A stretch of DNA of 64,000 bases from G963676655 sp963676655 (lineage in GTDB: Bacteria > Verrucomicrobiota > Lentisphaeria > Victivallales > Victivallaceae), in NCBI GenBank assembly GCA_963676655.2, contig CAXXKX010000003.1:3906001-3970000 (forward strand), written 5' to 3'. The position numbers were made by a program, and so were the translations under genes. Positions 22,104-31,045 of this stretch are shown in pieces (the stretch's first letter is position 1; each line of letters opens with the position of its first letter). The notes beneath the pieces are model-generated. The model was not told the DNA's origin. It saw nothing but the letters and a program-made list of their open reading frames with translations, and did not search any database.

Positions 22104-23141
22104 ATGAATAAAAAAAGAAAAATTATAATTACGGTAACTTTGATTATAGCAGTTGCTGTTTTGCTGGGGGGATTTCTGATTCTATTTTTTGCGGGTTCGA
22201 ATGAAAAAAGCCGTAGACGCCAATTTATTTCTATTATGCAAAAAAAGGAAAAAGAGTTTCTTCCTCTAACAAATAATAGTAAGTATATTATCAGTGGAAT
22301 AATTGTCGATGACAATGGTGAACCCGTAAATAATGTCAAGGTTCGCATTTCCCAATCATTTCCAGTTAATTTTGGATTAAAAAATAAACTAAAGAATTCA
22401 ACAAGAGTAGTCAATAGTAATTTTGAAATCACCTTATGTGGAGGCGCTTGTGTCAGTTTGGGGTTTTCTAAAAATGGTTATCATAGTGTATTTAATAAGC
22501 AGTTTAGTGTTTTCAGACCAAAAGGAGAGTTACGTAATATTGCCAATCCTGTTAAAACTTTGGACGTAAAAAACGTGAAGATTATTTTGGACAAGGTGGG
22601 ACCAATTGCAAAAATAAAAAAGGTCAGGTTTTCATTGTTTATTAAAAAAGAATGTTATTTCACCAGTTTTTCTGTTCCAGCCTTTGAACTCAGTAAAAAA
22701 GATTGCCAATATAATAATATATCTTCACTCAATTCAGGGATGATTTACTTGGATTTCAAAAGAAATAAGGCAGGAAAAATGATTAAAACTAAAATTAACA
22801 ATGTTGGAAATGGGCGTTTAGGACCAGCCACAACTTATCTCAAAATGATTGGAGGAGAGGATTGCGGTTTCAAACTGTTCGAAGGTGACCCGCGAAGAAA
22901 TCTTATTGGCATCAAAGAAGCTCCAGAGGCTGGCTATGTAAAGCAATTGGTTTTTAATTGGCCGAAAGATATGAGAAAAGAAATACCATTTTATTATAAA
23001 TTTGGTAAGATATATGGTAAAGGAATCATGAATAGTGCTAGTTGTAATTCATCAGGGAAAATTAGAATGGGCTTTTCATTTTATCAGAATATTGAAACGA
23101 ATTCTGACCCAATGGTCAGACGGAATCTCAGGACTAAATAA
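22104..23141 (+). CDS. membrane-anchored protein with carboxypeptidase-regulatory-like domain, paralog 2b
   Basis: A 345-aa tandem paralog, 9 bp after paralog 2a. N-terminal anchor at residues 6-31 (KIIITVTLIIAVAVLLGGFL...). The beta-sandwich segment YIISGIIVDDNGEPVNNVKV matches the same position in 2a. The C-terminal block again reads IKEAPEAGYVKQ, FNWPKDMRKEI, IYGKG and SDPMVRRNLRTK. It is followed directly by the stump of a third copy. The repeated, high-identity C-terminus points to recent tandem duplication or gene conversion. Confidence 0.72.
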   Translation: MNKKRKIIITVTLIIAVAVLLGGFLILFFAGSNEKSRRRQFISIMQKKEKEFLPLTNNSKYIISGIIVDDNGEPVNNVKVRISQSFPVNFGLKNKLKNSTRVVNSNFEITLCGGACVSLGFSKNGYHSVFNKQFSVFRPKGELRNIANPVKTLDVKNVKIILDKVGPIAKIKKVRFSLFIKKECYFTSFSVPAFELSKKDCQYNNISSLNSGMIYLDFKRNKAGKMIKTKINNVGNGRLGPATTYLKMIGGEDCGFKLFEGDPRRNLIGIKEAPEAGYVKQLVFNWPKDMRKEIPFYYKFGKIYGKGIMNSASCNSSGKIRMGFSFYQNIETNSDPMVRRNLRTK

Positions 23142-23150
23142 TGGGAAAAG

Positions 23151-23204
23151 ATGAATAAAAAAAGAAAAATTATTGTTATATCAATTGCCGCTACGGTAAT
23201 TTAA
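23151..23204 (+). pseudogene. truncated third copy of the paralog-2 gene
   Basis: The DNA just after paralog 2b repeats the junction before paralog 2b: TAATGG(A/G)AAAAGATGAATAAAA followed by AAGAAAAATTAT. It encodes MNKKRKIIVISIAATVI and then stops. Homology ends at about 23204, where REP-like sequence begins, so the rest of a third copy was deleted or displaced by the repeat array. Confidence 0.75.
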
Positions 23205-23440
23205 GTAATTGTGGAAGCCGTATCAACCCTGTTTTTTATATTTCGCACTTTCAGCGCTCGATATTATGAGGAATTCGTACCCGGGGTTCAATCGCTATCG
23301 CTCAATCACCCCGCAAGGGTATGCACCCCCGTTAAAAGGCTGCTGTTATATGCCGCGCTTACAGCGCTTAATACCTGAACTAGCATCGCTGTAACCACGT
23401 AGCAGCAGGTAGCCGTAAACGCAAATATGGCCGAGGAATA

Positions 23441-23570
23441 GTAGCGCCAGGTCTCGATGAGACCGGCGGGGAACGTAAGTTATGATCGTTACCGTCAATC
23501 AGTGACTGAAGGATTAGCCCGAGGGTGGGATGCTTTCGCATCCCGGCGCTTTCATCGAAAGCAGCCCTAC
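23441..23570. repeat. 130-bp direct repeat, copy 1 (REP-like)
   Basis: Contains three small hairpins: GGTCTCGATGAGACC, GGGATGCTTTCGCATCCC and GCTTTCATCGAAAGC. Copy 2 differs at four positions. Such compact multi-hairpin units are typical of REP/BIME sequences moved by RAYT transposases, and one such transposase is at 38078. Confidence 0.85.
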
Positions 23571-23592
23571 CGAATACGCCCGTGAGAGGGTT

Positions 23593-23722
23593 GTAGCGCC
23601 AGGTCTCGATGAGACCGGCGGAGAATGTAAGTCATGATCGTTACCGTCAATCAGTGACTGAAGAATTAGCCCGAGGGTGGGATGCTTTCGCATCCCGGCG
23701 CTTTCATCGAAAGCAGCCCTAC
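23593..23722. repeat. 130-bp direct repeat, copy 2 (REP-like)
   Basis: About 97 percent identical to copy 1 and the same length, separated from it by a 22-bp spacer. The hairpins are conserved exactly; the four differences fall outside them. Confidence 0.85.
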
Positions 23723-24046
23723 TCTTTACACGACAAAGATTTGCATTGCACGATTACATTTTTCTTGACACAAATTGCAGAAATTTACAGGAAAGAACCT
23801 AAAAATGCTCATGCCACAAAGTAATAAAATTTACATAATGCTGTGATGCCGGACATTATTTTATTTTGAAACAACCCCCAAAATGAGGTTCAATTTGGGT
23901 CTGCATTTTTATTTATAAGTTTGCTTTTTCAGTATATTTCTATATATTGTATGCGGTCATGCATGTTTGTAAATTGCTTTATGAGCTTTGATTTGAGCTT
24001 GATGACCGCGATTTTATGATAAGATATTAGGCGCGACAGCTTATTT

Positions 24047-24649
24047 ATGTTTAGAGACTGGTCATTTTCGGATAAGATTAACCTGGCGATCGGGGCCGTG
24101 TTCTTTGTTTGCGGAGTTTATGAGATTGCCGCGTACGGGGATTTGTTCGGAATCGTGATCGGAGGACTGTGCGGTGTGATGTGTGGCCTGACCGGCGGCA
24201 GGGTGATCGTGAATCACTGGATCGAGAGCGTTGTCTACGGTTCGACCGGGATGTCGGACAAGGCTGAACCGAGCCCTCCAAGACTGGAATTTTTGCAGGG
24301 ACTGGTCAAGCAGAAACGTTACGCGGAAGCTGAACCGTTGCTGATAGAGGAACTGAACGCTTTTCCGAAATCTGTGAAACTGCTTTTCCTGCTGGCGGAA
24401 GTGTATGCAGTCGATCCGGCCAGGCTCGATCAAGCGCTGGAAGTGCTGCGAGGTTATTTTGAATCGCGCGAGGATATTGTTGATGAGGATGTTGATTTGC
24501 TGATGTTATACGCTGATTTGTGCGAGGATGCCGGAAATATTGCCGCGGCATGTTCGTTGTTTGAAGTGGAGATAGATAAAGAACATTCGGAAGTGAATAA
24601 AAAATCAATCAGGCGTCGGTTTAACGCGTTACAAATGGATAGGGCATAA
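24047..24649 (+). CDS. membrane protein with TPR-like domain, paralog 3a
   Basis: A 200-aa protein. Two hydrophobic segments near residues 11-29 and 31-54, the latter glycine-rich (GIVIGGLCGVMCGLTGG), are followed by a cytoplasmic helical part. That part (about 78-195) has helix pairs typical of tetratricopeptide repeats (KQKRYAEAEPLLIEELNAFP, ALEVLRGYFESRED, AACSLFEVEIDKEHSE). It shares layout and C-terminal pattern (LMLYADLCED, KKSIRRRFNALQ) with the following gene. No clear ribosome site is visible before ATG 24047. It is the first gene of a compact run ending in priA. Role unknown; TPR parts usually mediate protein binding. Confidence 0.75.
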   Translation: MFRDWSFSDKINLAIGAVFFVCGVYEIAAYGDLFGIVIGGLCGVMCGLTGGRVIVNHWIESVVYGSTGMSDKAEPSPPRLEFLQGLVKQKRYAEAEPLLIEELNAFPKSVKLLFLLAEVYAVDPARLDQALEVLRGYFESREDIVDEDVDLLMLYADLCEDAGNIAAACSLFEVEIDKEHSEVNKKSIRRRFNALQMDRA

Positions 24650-24651
24650 TT

Positions 24652-25272
24652 ATGGAATTTAGCGGTAGAGTAAGACTTATATTTTTCATCCTTGGATGTG
24701 TGTTTTTCGGGGTGTACGGTCTGATATATGTTTTTTTCAAGGAAGGCAGCCTGATGGGCGGAGCCCTGATGGTTATTGGAGGGATTATATTGGGAATTCC
24801 CGGCGGTTTGCTGGTGGCGCTGGCGGTTTGTCCGACAATTGGTAAAATGGTCGGTGACGGGATTTTCTATCCGACTGAACATTTGAAAGCGCCACCGCGG
24901 ATGATCAATCCGATCCGGGGTATGATCAATCGGGGTGAAATCAAGCCGGCGGTCGCGGCTTTGACCGATATCCTTGAAGAACATCCTTTTGATGCCGAGG
25001 CTCTGAAAATGCTGATCGAAGTGCTGATGGACGAATTGCAGGAGTACGAATCGGCCGGAATTATGATGAAAAATTATCTGAGTTATGACAAGTTGAAACC
25101 TTCGGATGATGTTATCGATATTCTGATGCGTTATGCCGACTGCTGTGAAATTCTTGGCGATCCTCTGCGGGCGGAGCCGTTTTTTGAGCAGGAACTTACC
25201 AAAAAATACTCGGAAGCTTCCATCAAGGCTATCCGGCGCCGGCTGGAAGCGATGAAAGCGGAGCAGGCATGA
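24652..25272 (+). CDS. membrane protein with TPR-like domain, paralog 3b
   Basis: A 206-aa paralog of the preceding gene, 2 bp downstream. Two membrane segments (about 8-28 and 33-63, with GGALMVIGGIILGIPGGLL) are followed by a TPR-like helical domain (about 80-200: GEIKPAVAALTDILEEHPFD, ILMRYADCCEILGD, KAIRRRLEAMK). Its stop overlaps the priA start (ATGA at 25269-25272), so translation is probably coupled. A link to replication restart is only suggested by position. Confidence 0.75.
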   Translation: MEFSGRVRLIFFILGCVFFGVYGLIYVFFKEGSLMGGALMVIGGIILGIPGGLLVALAVCPTIGKMVGDGIFYPTEHLKAPPRMINPIRGMINRGEIKPAVAALTDILEEHPFDAEALKMLIEVLMDELQEYESAGIMMKNYLSYDKLKPSDDVIDILMRYADCCEILGDPLRAEPFFEQELTKKYSEASIKAIRRRLEAMKAEQA

Positions 25273-27500
25273 GCAAATATGCCAGGGTAATTGTTGATCT
25301 TTCGCTTGATCGGATATTTGATTATGGAATTCCGGAAGAACTGCAGGGGCGCATCCATGTCGGCTCCCGGGTCAACGTGCCGTTTAACCGGGGCATCCGG
25401 CGCGGCTATGTGCTGGCTTTGAGCGATGAAACGGATTGCCCGCCGGACAAATTAAAGCTGGTTGATGACCTGTGCGACAACCATGTCGTGATTCCGAAAT
25501 CGCTGGTGGAACTGGGCGAATGGATTGCCGATTATTACTGCTGCACCCGCGAACAGGCTGTCCGCGCTTTGCTGCCGGGGGCGGTGCGCAGTGGAAAAAT
25601 CAAGCATAAAACCCTTAAGATATACTCCATTGCCGATACGGTCGGGGCCGAACAGTATGTCATCGAGCATGAAGGCAAGAAACGTTATGAGGCGCAGTTG
25701 AATATATTGAAACTGCTGCTGACCCAGCGTGAAGTTTTCCGCGACAAACTGCTCAATGACGCCGGTTGCACCGACAGTCCGCTGAAAACCCTGATCAAAC
25801 ATGGTCTGGTAACAGTGGAAAAACGCAAGGTCCGGCGCGACCCTTATGAAAATGTGACTTTTGTGCCGGACTTCGCCAAGGAGCCGACGGCGGAACAGGC
25901 CGCGGCTCTGGAAAAAATTTATGCCATGCTGGAGGAGGAAAAACGGAAAAAGCATGTAATGCTGCTGCACGGGATCACCGGAAGTGGCAAAACAGAGGTT
26001 TATTTACAGGCGATCGAGAAAGCGTTGGAGCATGGCCGGGAGTCAATTGTGCTGGTGCCGGAAATCTCATTGACGCCGCAAACGGTTCGGCGTTTCCGGT
26101 CCCGGTTCGGAGACCGGGTCAGCGTTCTGCACAGCCGTCTGACCGAAGGAGAGCGTTTTGACGAATGGACCAAGGTCAGCGAGGGTTTGGTCAAGATCGT
26201 GATCGGGGCGCGGTCGGCGTTGTTCGCGCCGTTTCGGAAGTTGGGTTTGATCATTGTCGACGAGGAACATGAGAGTTCTTACAAACAGGGGAGCACGCCG
26301 CGCTATCATGCCCGGGACGTAGCGGTGATGCGCGGGGCCAAAGAAGGTGCGGTGGTAGTGTTGGGAACCGCCACGCCGTCGTTTGAATCTTACAGCAATG
26401 CCCTGCAGGGCAAATATGTTTACGCGGAACTGAAAGAACGGGCCGAAAAATGCTTTCTGCCGCAAATCGACCTGGTGGATATGCGGCTGGATACGGATGA
26501 GGAAGGCAAAGTCGGGTTGTTTTCAAAGACTTTGGTCAAGGCGGTCCGCGACCGGATTTTCCGTGGGGAACAGGTGATTCTATTCATGAACCGGCTCGGC
26601 TACGCCCGGCAGCTGATGTGCGATCAGTGTGGTTATGTGGCTGAATGCCCGAATTGTTCGGTTTCGTATACTTTTCATCGTAAACGCAATACTTTGTCCT
26701 GCCACTTGTGCGGCAGTGTCATGCGCGCGCCAAAGGAATGTCCGGACTGCGGTTCGGAGGAAATTCGTTACTCGGGCTCCGGGACCGAAAAGATTGAATC
26801 GATTGCCGAGGAATTGTTCAAACCGGCAAGGGTGGTGCGGATGGATTCGGATACGATGCGTAACGCCGCGTGTTACGAGGATGCGCTTGATGGCTTCAAA
26901 CGCGGTGAAACGGATATTCTGATTGGTACTCAGATGATCGCCAAGGGGCTGCATTTTCCTAATGTGACTCTGGTTGGAGTGCTGAATGCAGATCAGGGTT
27001 TGTATATGCCGGATTTCCGGGCGGGAGAACGGACCTTTCAAATCCTGACCCAGGTTGCCGGCCGGGCCGGACGCGGCGACGTCAGCGGACAGGTGATTAT
27101 TCAGACCTTCAATCCGCACAACGAAACGATTGAGTATGCCGCCGCGCATGATTTCAAGGGCTTCTACAACTTCGATATGATGGTACGCGAGATGCTGACA
27201 TATCCGCCGGACGGACATTTGATCACGGTATATTTCCTCGGTCCGGTTGAGGCCGATGTCCGGGAATGCTGTGAATATTATATGGCTCAACTGCAGCCTT
27301 ATTGTCATGACAAAGTTATTGTTTCCGAACCGGCTCCGGCCCCGATCGAACGTATCGAGGGCAAGTACCGCTATATGATAATTTTCCGGGGCCATCGCCT
27401 GAAGCGGCTGCGGACGGTCATGAGGAGCCTGGTTTTACACGGGCCGCGCCCGAAAAACGTTGATGTTTACGCTGATGTCGACGCTTTGTCCCAGATGTGA
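25269..27500 (+). CDS. priA: primosomal protein N' (replication restart helicase)
   Basis: Superfamily 2 DNA helicase that reloads the replisome at stalled forks. It is 743 aa, normal for the family. The N-terminal 3'-DNA-binding domain begins YARVIVDLSLDRIFDYGIP. Walker A GITGSGKT is at 235-242 and the DEEH box at 331-334. Eight zinc-binding cysteines follow around residues 455-500 (CDQCGY, CPNC, CHLCGS, CPDCGS), then helicase motifs ending in TQVAGRAGRG. The start overlaps the stop of the upstream gene by ATGA. Confidence 0.96.
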   Translation: MSKYARVIVDLSLDRIFDYGIPEELQGRIHVGSRVNVPFNRGIRRGYVLALSDETDCPPDKLKLVDDLCDNHVVIPKSLVELGEWIADYYCCTREQAVRALLPGAVRSGKIKHKTLKIYSIADTVGAEQYVIEHEGKKRYEAQLNILKLLLTQREVFRDKLLNDAGCTDSPLKTLIKHGLVTVEKRKVRRDPYENVTFVPDFAKEPTAEQAAALEKIYAMLEEEKRKKHVMLLHGITGSGKTEVYLQAIEKALEHGRESIVLVPEISLTPQTVRRFRSRFGDRVSVLHSRLTEGERFDEWTKVSEGLVKIVIGARSALFAPFRKLGLIIVDEEHESSYKQGSTPRYHARDVAVMRGAKEGAVVVLGTATPSFESYSNALQGKYVYAELKERAEKCFLPQIDLVDMRLDTDEEGKVGLFSKTLVKAVRDRIFRGEQVILFMNRLGYARQLMCDQCGYVAECPNCSVSYTFHRKRNTLSCHLCGSVMRAPKECPDCGSEEIRYSGSGTEKIESIAEELFKPARVVRMDSDTMRNAACYEDALDGFKRGETDILIGTQMIAKGLHFPNVTLVGVLNADQGLYMPDFRAGERTFQILTQVAGRAGRGDVSGQVIIQTFNPHNETIEYAAAHDFKGFYNFDMMVREMLTYPPDGHLITVYFLGPVEADVRECCEYYMAQLQPYCHDKVIVSEPAPAPIERIEGKYRYMIIFRGHRLKRLRTVMRSLVLHGPRPKNVDVYADVDALSQM

Positions 27501-27611
27501 ATTTTCAAGTTTGAAAAATCACGGTTTCGGGGTTAAATTGAATATGAATATATTTTAACTCCAACGGGCATATAGAGATTCCGTAAATGACAACAGGAAA
27601 AGGATGTGTAA

Positions 27612-30600
27612 ATGAGGTCGATTTTGTCGACACTTCTGCTGTTGGCGGCGGCTGCGGTATATAGCGGCGATATCATCCGCAACGGCAATTTTGAAAAGGG
27701 CATGAAAGACTGGTCGGTCTGGCATAAGGGGATGGACCGTAAATATGTCAAGATCACTTATGACGACGCGAGCGACAATAAAAGTCTGACCTTTATCGGC
27801 GACCCGTCTTATGAGTTGAATAAAATATTGAACTGTAATCAACCATACCTCAAGCTTGAACCGGACACAAAATATTATCTGACCGGGCGGATTCTCAGCA
27901 AAAACCCCGGTGTTAATCCATTGAAAAGAGTTCAGGCTACGATCATCGAACGTACTGATAAAGGTAAAATAGCCAAGGAACATTCGCTTTATCTGCCCTG
28001 GAGCCAGGCAAAAGGGGCATGGTACAATTTTAAAATTCCATTTATTACCAGCAATATCTCAGCAAAGTATTATCAGATTGTGCTTTATGCCCGGTATCTG
28101 GATAAGGGCGAAAAGATTTATATCGATGACCTGGCGATAATTCGTGATGATCCGGTCAAAAGCAAGTTGAGCGCCAAATCCTACCTTGAACAAGTGGCCG
28201 AAAAAGCGAAAACCCGGATCCGGGCCGCTAATCGCACTTACGTGTTTGCGCGAACCCAGTTGAAATACAATCTGGGGCGCAATTATTTGCACTGGTGGAA
28301 CGATCGTCCTCTTTTCGCTGATCGCTCGCTGCGCGGTAATATTTACCGGAACAGCCGGTTGAAGGAAGAAAGTTTCCTGAAAGAGATCGAGGTATTGAAG
28401 CTGTATGGAATGGACGGATTCAGTGCCTTAACCTGCAGCGCCGAGCAGACGGCCAATTATATTAAAGCCTGCAATGTGGCGGATGAGAAAAAAGTTCAGA
28501 ATTTTTTGCTGATGCCGGAATTCTACGGCGGCAATCTGGTCAAATACTATGAGCCGGCATTGGAACGTACGATTGTTTCCGACCATGTTTTCCGGGTGAA
28601 TCATCGTGCGATAATCGGTTCCTATGCGGCAACTTCATGGCCGCCGGTCAAATGGGGAGCTTTTCTTGCTAAAATGCGCGAGAAATACAGCGAAAATTTC
28701 CTTTTTGTCGCGGATATCCGTAAGGGGGCTGCGGTCAGCAAGTACCAGGAAAGCAAAGTGACGATTGATGAAATCAGGGATGACCAGCAGCGGATTCGCG
28801 ACTACCTTGATATTTGTGACGGGGTTATGTTCGGTGGAACCAAACATCTGCGCTTTTATTATTCGGATAATTCATACGGCGACCCGGTCAATACCGATTA
28901 TTTGAAAAATTATCTGGTCCCGGTGATGCGGAGCGTCCTGGCTGAGAAGGAATACAAAGGTAAACTTTTCGGGCTCAGTGTGGCGCTTGGCTACGTAAAT
29001 CCTTTCAGTGGTTCTGTCAAGCGCCAGAGCGGGACCAGGGCCTTGCGGGAGACAATGGAAATAGCGGCGGATGCCAGTCCCGATTTTATTGAATGTACCG
29101 AATGGAACGAATTCACCGAGAATTCGGGTTTTCAGCCCAGTCTGGCCAAATCCTTCGCAATCCAGCGGATTCTTCGCTACTATTGCCGTAAAATGAGGAA
29201 CTTGCCGCCGAGTCCCAACCCGAATGACAACCCCGCGATCCCCAACCTGATTTATTCATGCCGCCGGACCGCGATGCTGGGCGAAAAGATCGGGATCGAA
29301 TTGCTGAACGTTCCTGACACCCTGCATGACGAGTTATATTCCATTGAGTTGAAGTTGAAAAACGGAGTCGGCGATGTGGTTAAGACTTTTCCGAAGATTA
29401 ATTTTAATAAAAATCAGCTGGAGGCACGGACTTTTTACATTGATACTGCCAAATTTGCCGCCTATCAGACGTTGATTCCCAATATATCAGTTTCCAAAGG
29501 GAGCGAAGAGCTGATGTATATCGCTCAAGGTTTACCTTTTCTGCGGCTGATTCCTTCCTGGAATATGGATTATCTTACGGTTAGTCAGCCGTTGCGGGAT
29601 GTATGCCGTTTGCGTTATAATTTGCGGTGGCGGACCCGTAAAGGCCGGATTACTTTCACCGGGGCGGCCAGCACCAGAGCCGCCGACCGGAACGTAAAAT
29701 CCGAACCGGAAAAAATCTCGTCGCTGGAGATTCTGGAAGATGGCTCTGAAAAATGGGCTCTGGACCCGAAGGATGAGTTTAAATACGGCAAATACACAAT
29801 ATTCCGGATGGCGGTGAGCAGCCCGGACCCGACGTTGCTGCGCGGAAAACTGCTTATTTACGGCGTTTCGAACTTTTTGTGCCGTGCCGCCGGCAATGAG
29901 GATTTGGAGGATTTCAAGGAAAAACCGGGCTTGCCCAATATTATCAGCGGCAACAACGATGTCGCGCTGGAAATGACGGCAGACAGCGTGCCGCGTTTTA
30001 TCTACATTTGTGTACCGACCTCGCAGCTTGATAAAGCGACGATCGAACTTAGATCCAATCAGGGCAGTTTTCATTTGAAGGCGATGGACCTGGTTAATAA
30101 TCAGGTATGGGCAAATTCGTTCAAAGGCAGATGTTTTGTCCGAATGGATTATTTTAATAAACTGCCTGACTTACCGTATCCGATCAATAAAAATAAGGTT
30201 GAGTTTGAATGCGGTATGCAGATAGACCGACCGTTTCCGGTTTACGCTTTGCGGATTGTTACGGATACCGGTAATATTTTCCGCAGCAATCCGTTTATGC
30301 CCAAACAATACAGCCGTGCGGCCAAAGTTGCGCTTCGGGTTTACTCTGAGATGGAGAAGAAAGCAGTTACGGTTCAGATTCCGAAAGCGGCAATTCTTGA
30401 TCTCAAATATAATTTTGATCCGAAATACGGCGATATGATTTTGGCGGAAGGAGCTCCGGAATGGAGCGGGGAACTTGGCGGCGGTCTCTTATACGGGCAG
30501 CCGTTTTATCGCGGCTCCGGTTATCCGCCGAAGGTGAATAATGGAGCTCCCCGGCGTTTCAAGACCAAAGACACTTGGGCGTTGAAGTTTGACGGTGTCG

Positions 30601-31031
30601 GCAATTATATCTCTTTCCCGCCTGAAACCTTGCCGCGCAGCAGTTTTACTCTGGATTTTGATATCAGGCCGACCCGGGGAAATGATATGGTACTGTTTAG
30701 AACCTTCTCTCAGCATACGAAATTCTTTTCGCTGATCATTAAGAAAGGTCAACTTTACGCGGCATATATTCCGAAGTCCGGCACGACGCAGTATTTTGAA
30801 ACAAAATTAAGCGTTCCCTATGACTCATGGGCTCACATTCAGGTCAAAAATGACATTGATAAAATTGTTTTCAGCGTCAATGACAAATACGCGTCGTTCC
30901 CGATCAACGGCCGACCGTTATATTTTGGCGCACTGGCCTTTGCCGGCCCCGTAAAACCGGGAATCGGAGTGCCGAAAGGAACCGGATTTTTTAAAGGATT
31001 ATTAAGAAATTTACGAATAGTGCATAAGTGA
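27612..31031 (+). CDS. secreted GH71/GH99-like multidomain protein with LamG domain
   Basis: A 1139-aa exported protein. Residues 1-18 are a signal peptide (MRSILSTLLLLAAAAVYS). Residues about 20-175 form a carbohydrate-binding-like beta-sandwich beginning DIIRNGNFEKGMKDWSVWH (CBM4/9 style). A TIM-barrel-like part from about 190 to 530 contains WNEFTENSG near residue 498, recalling the WNE or WND motif of GH71/GH99-type enzymes. Immunoglobulin-like segments follow. Residues about 970-1139 form a LamG/concanavalin-like domain (ALKFDGVGNYISFP, DSWAHIQVKND, KGLLRNLRIVHK). Likely periplasmic or surface glycan degradation. The fold guess for the catalytic part is moderate. AGGAAAAGGATG precedes the start. 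Confidence 0.65.
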   Translation: MRSILSTLLLLAAAAVYSGDIIRNGNFEKGMKDWSVWHKGMDRKYVKITYDDASDNKSLTFIGDPSYELNKILNCNQPYLKLEPDTKYYLTGRILSKNPGVNPLKRVQATIIERTDKGKIAKEHSLYLPWSQAKGAWYNFKIPFITSNISAKYYQIVLYARYLDKGEKIYIDDLAIIRDDPVKSKLSAKSYLEQVAEKAKTRIRAANRTYVFARTQLKYNLGRNYLHWWNDRPLFADRSLRGNIYRNSRLKEESFLKEIEVLKLYGMDGFSALTCSAEQTANYIKACNVADEKKVQNFLLMPEFYGGNLVKYYEPALERTIVSDHVFRVNHRAIIGSYAATSWPPVKWGAFLAKMREKYSENFLFVADIRKGAAVSKYQESKVTIDEIRDDQQRIRDYLDICDGVMFGGTKHLRFYYSDNSYGDPVNTDYLKNYLVPVMRSVLAEKEYKGKLFGLSVALGYVNPFSGSVKRQSGTRALRETMEIAADASPDFIECTEWNEFTENSGFQPSLAKSFAIQRILRYYCRKMRNLPPSPNPNDNPAIPNLIYSCRRTAMLGEKIGIELLNVPDTLHDELYSIELKLKNGVGDVVKTFPKINFNKNQLEARTFYIDTAKFAAYQTLIPNISVSKGSEELMYIAQGLPFLRLIPSWNMDYLTVSQPLRDVCRLRYNLRWRTRKGRITFTGAASTRAADRNVKSEPEKISSLEILEDGSEKWALDPKDEFKYGKYTIFRMAVSSPDPTLLRGKLLIYGVSNFLCRAAGNEDLEDFKEKPGLPNIISGNNDVALEMTADSVPRFIYICVPTSQLDKATIELRSNQGSFHLKAMDLVNNQVWANSFKGRCFVRMDYFNKLPDLPYPINKNKVEFECGMQIDRPFPVYALRIVTDTGNIFRSNPFMPKQYSRAAKVALRVYSEMEKKAVTVQIPKAAILDLKYNFDPKYGDMILAEGAPEWSGELGGGLLYGQPFYRGSGYPPKVNNGAPRRFKTKDTWALKFDGVGNYISFPPETLPRSSFTLDFDIRPTRGNDMVLFRTFSQHTKFFSLIIKKGQLYAAYIPKSGTTQYFETKLSVPYDSWAHIQVKNDIDKIVFSVNDKYASFPINGRPLYFGALAFAGPVKPGIGVPKGTGFFKGLLRNLRIVHK

Positions 31032-31045
31032 CAGGAGAAAAATCT

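Larger units (their letters stand above)
23205..24046. other. 842-bp REP-like repeat region
   Basis: No supported gene. From 23205 to 23440 there are palindromic words: CGCACTTTCAGCGCT (about 23244-23258) and CGCGCTTACAGCGCT (about 23354-23368) in a similar setting 110 bp apart, and CCCGGGGTTCAATCGC facing GCTCAATCACCCCG. Two 130-bp direct repeats follow (listed separately). From 23723 to 24046 the DNA is AT-rich with a near copy of the nfu terminator at about 23884-23920 and otherwise nothing seen. Confidence 0.6.

Noticed and set aside
23441..23722. CRISPR array
   Set aside because: Only two repeats of 130 bp with a 22-bp gap, no cas genes; not CRISPR-like.
23209..23824. Short frames of 61 and 71 aa in the repeat region
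   Set aside because: They read through REP-like hairpins; the 130-bp copies do not keep one frame free of stops with coding character.
26580..27395. 271-aa frame antisense to priA
   Set aside because: Shadow of priA; no independent start signals or domain.
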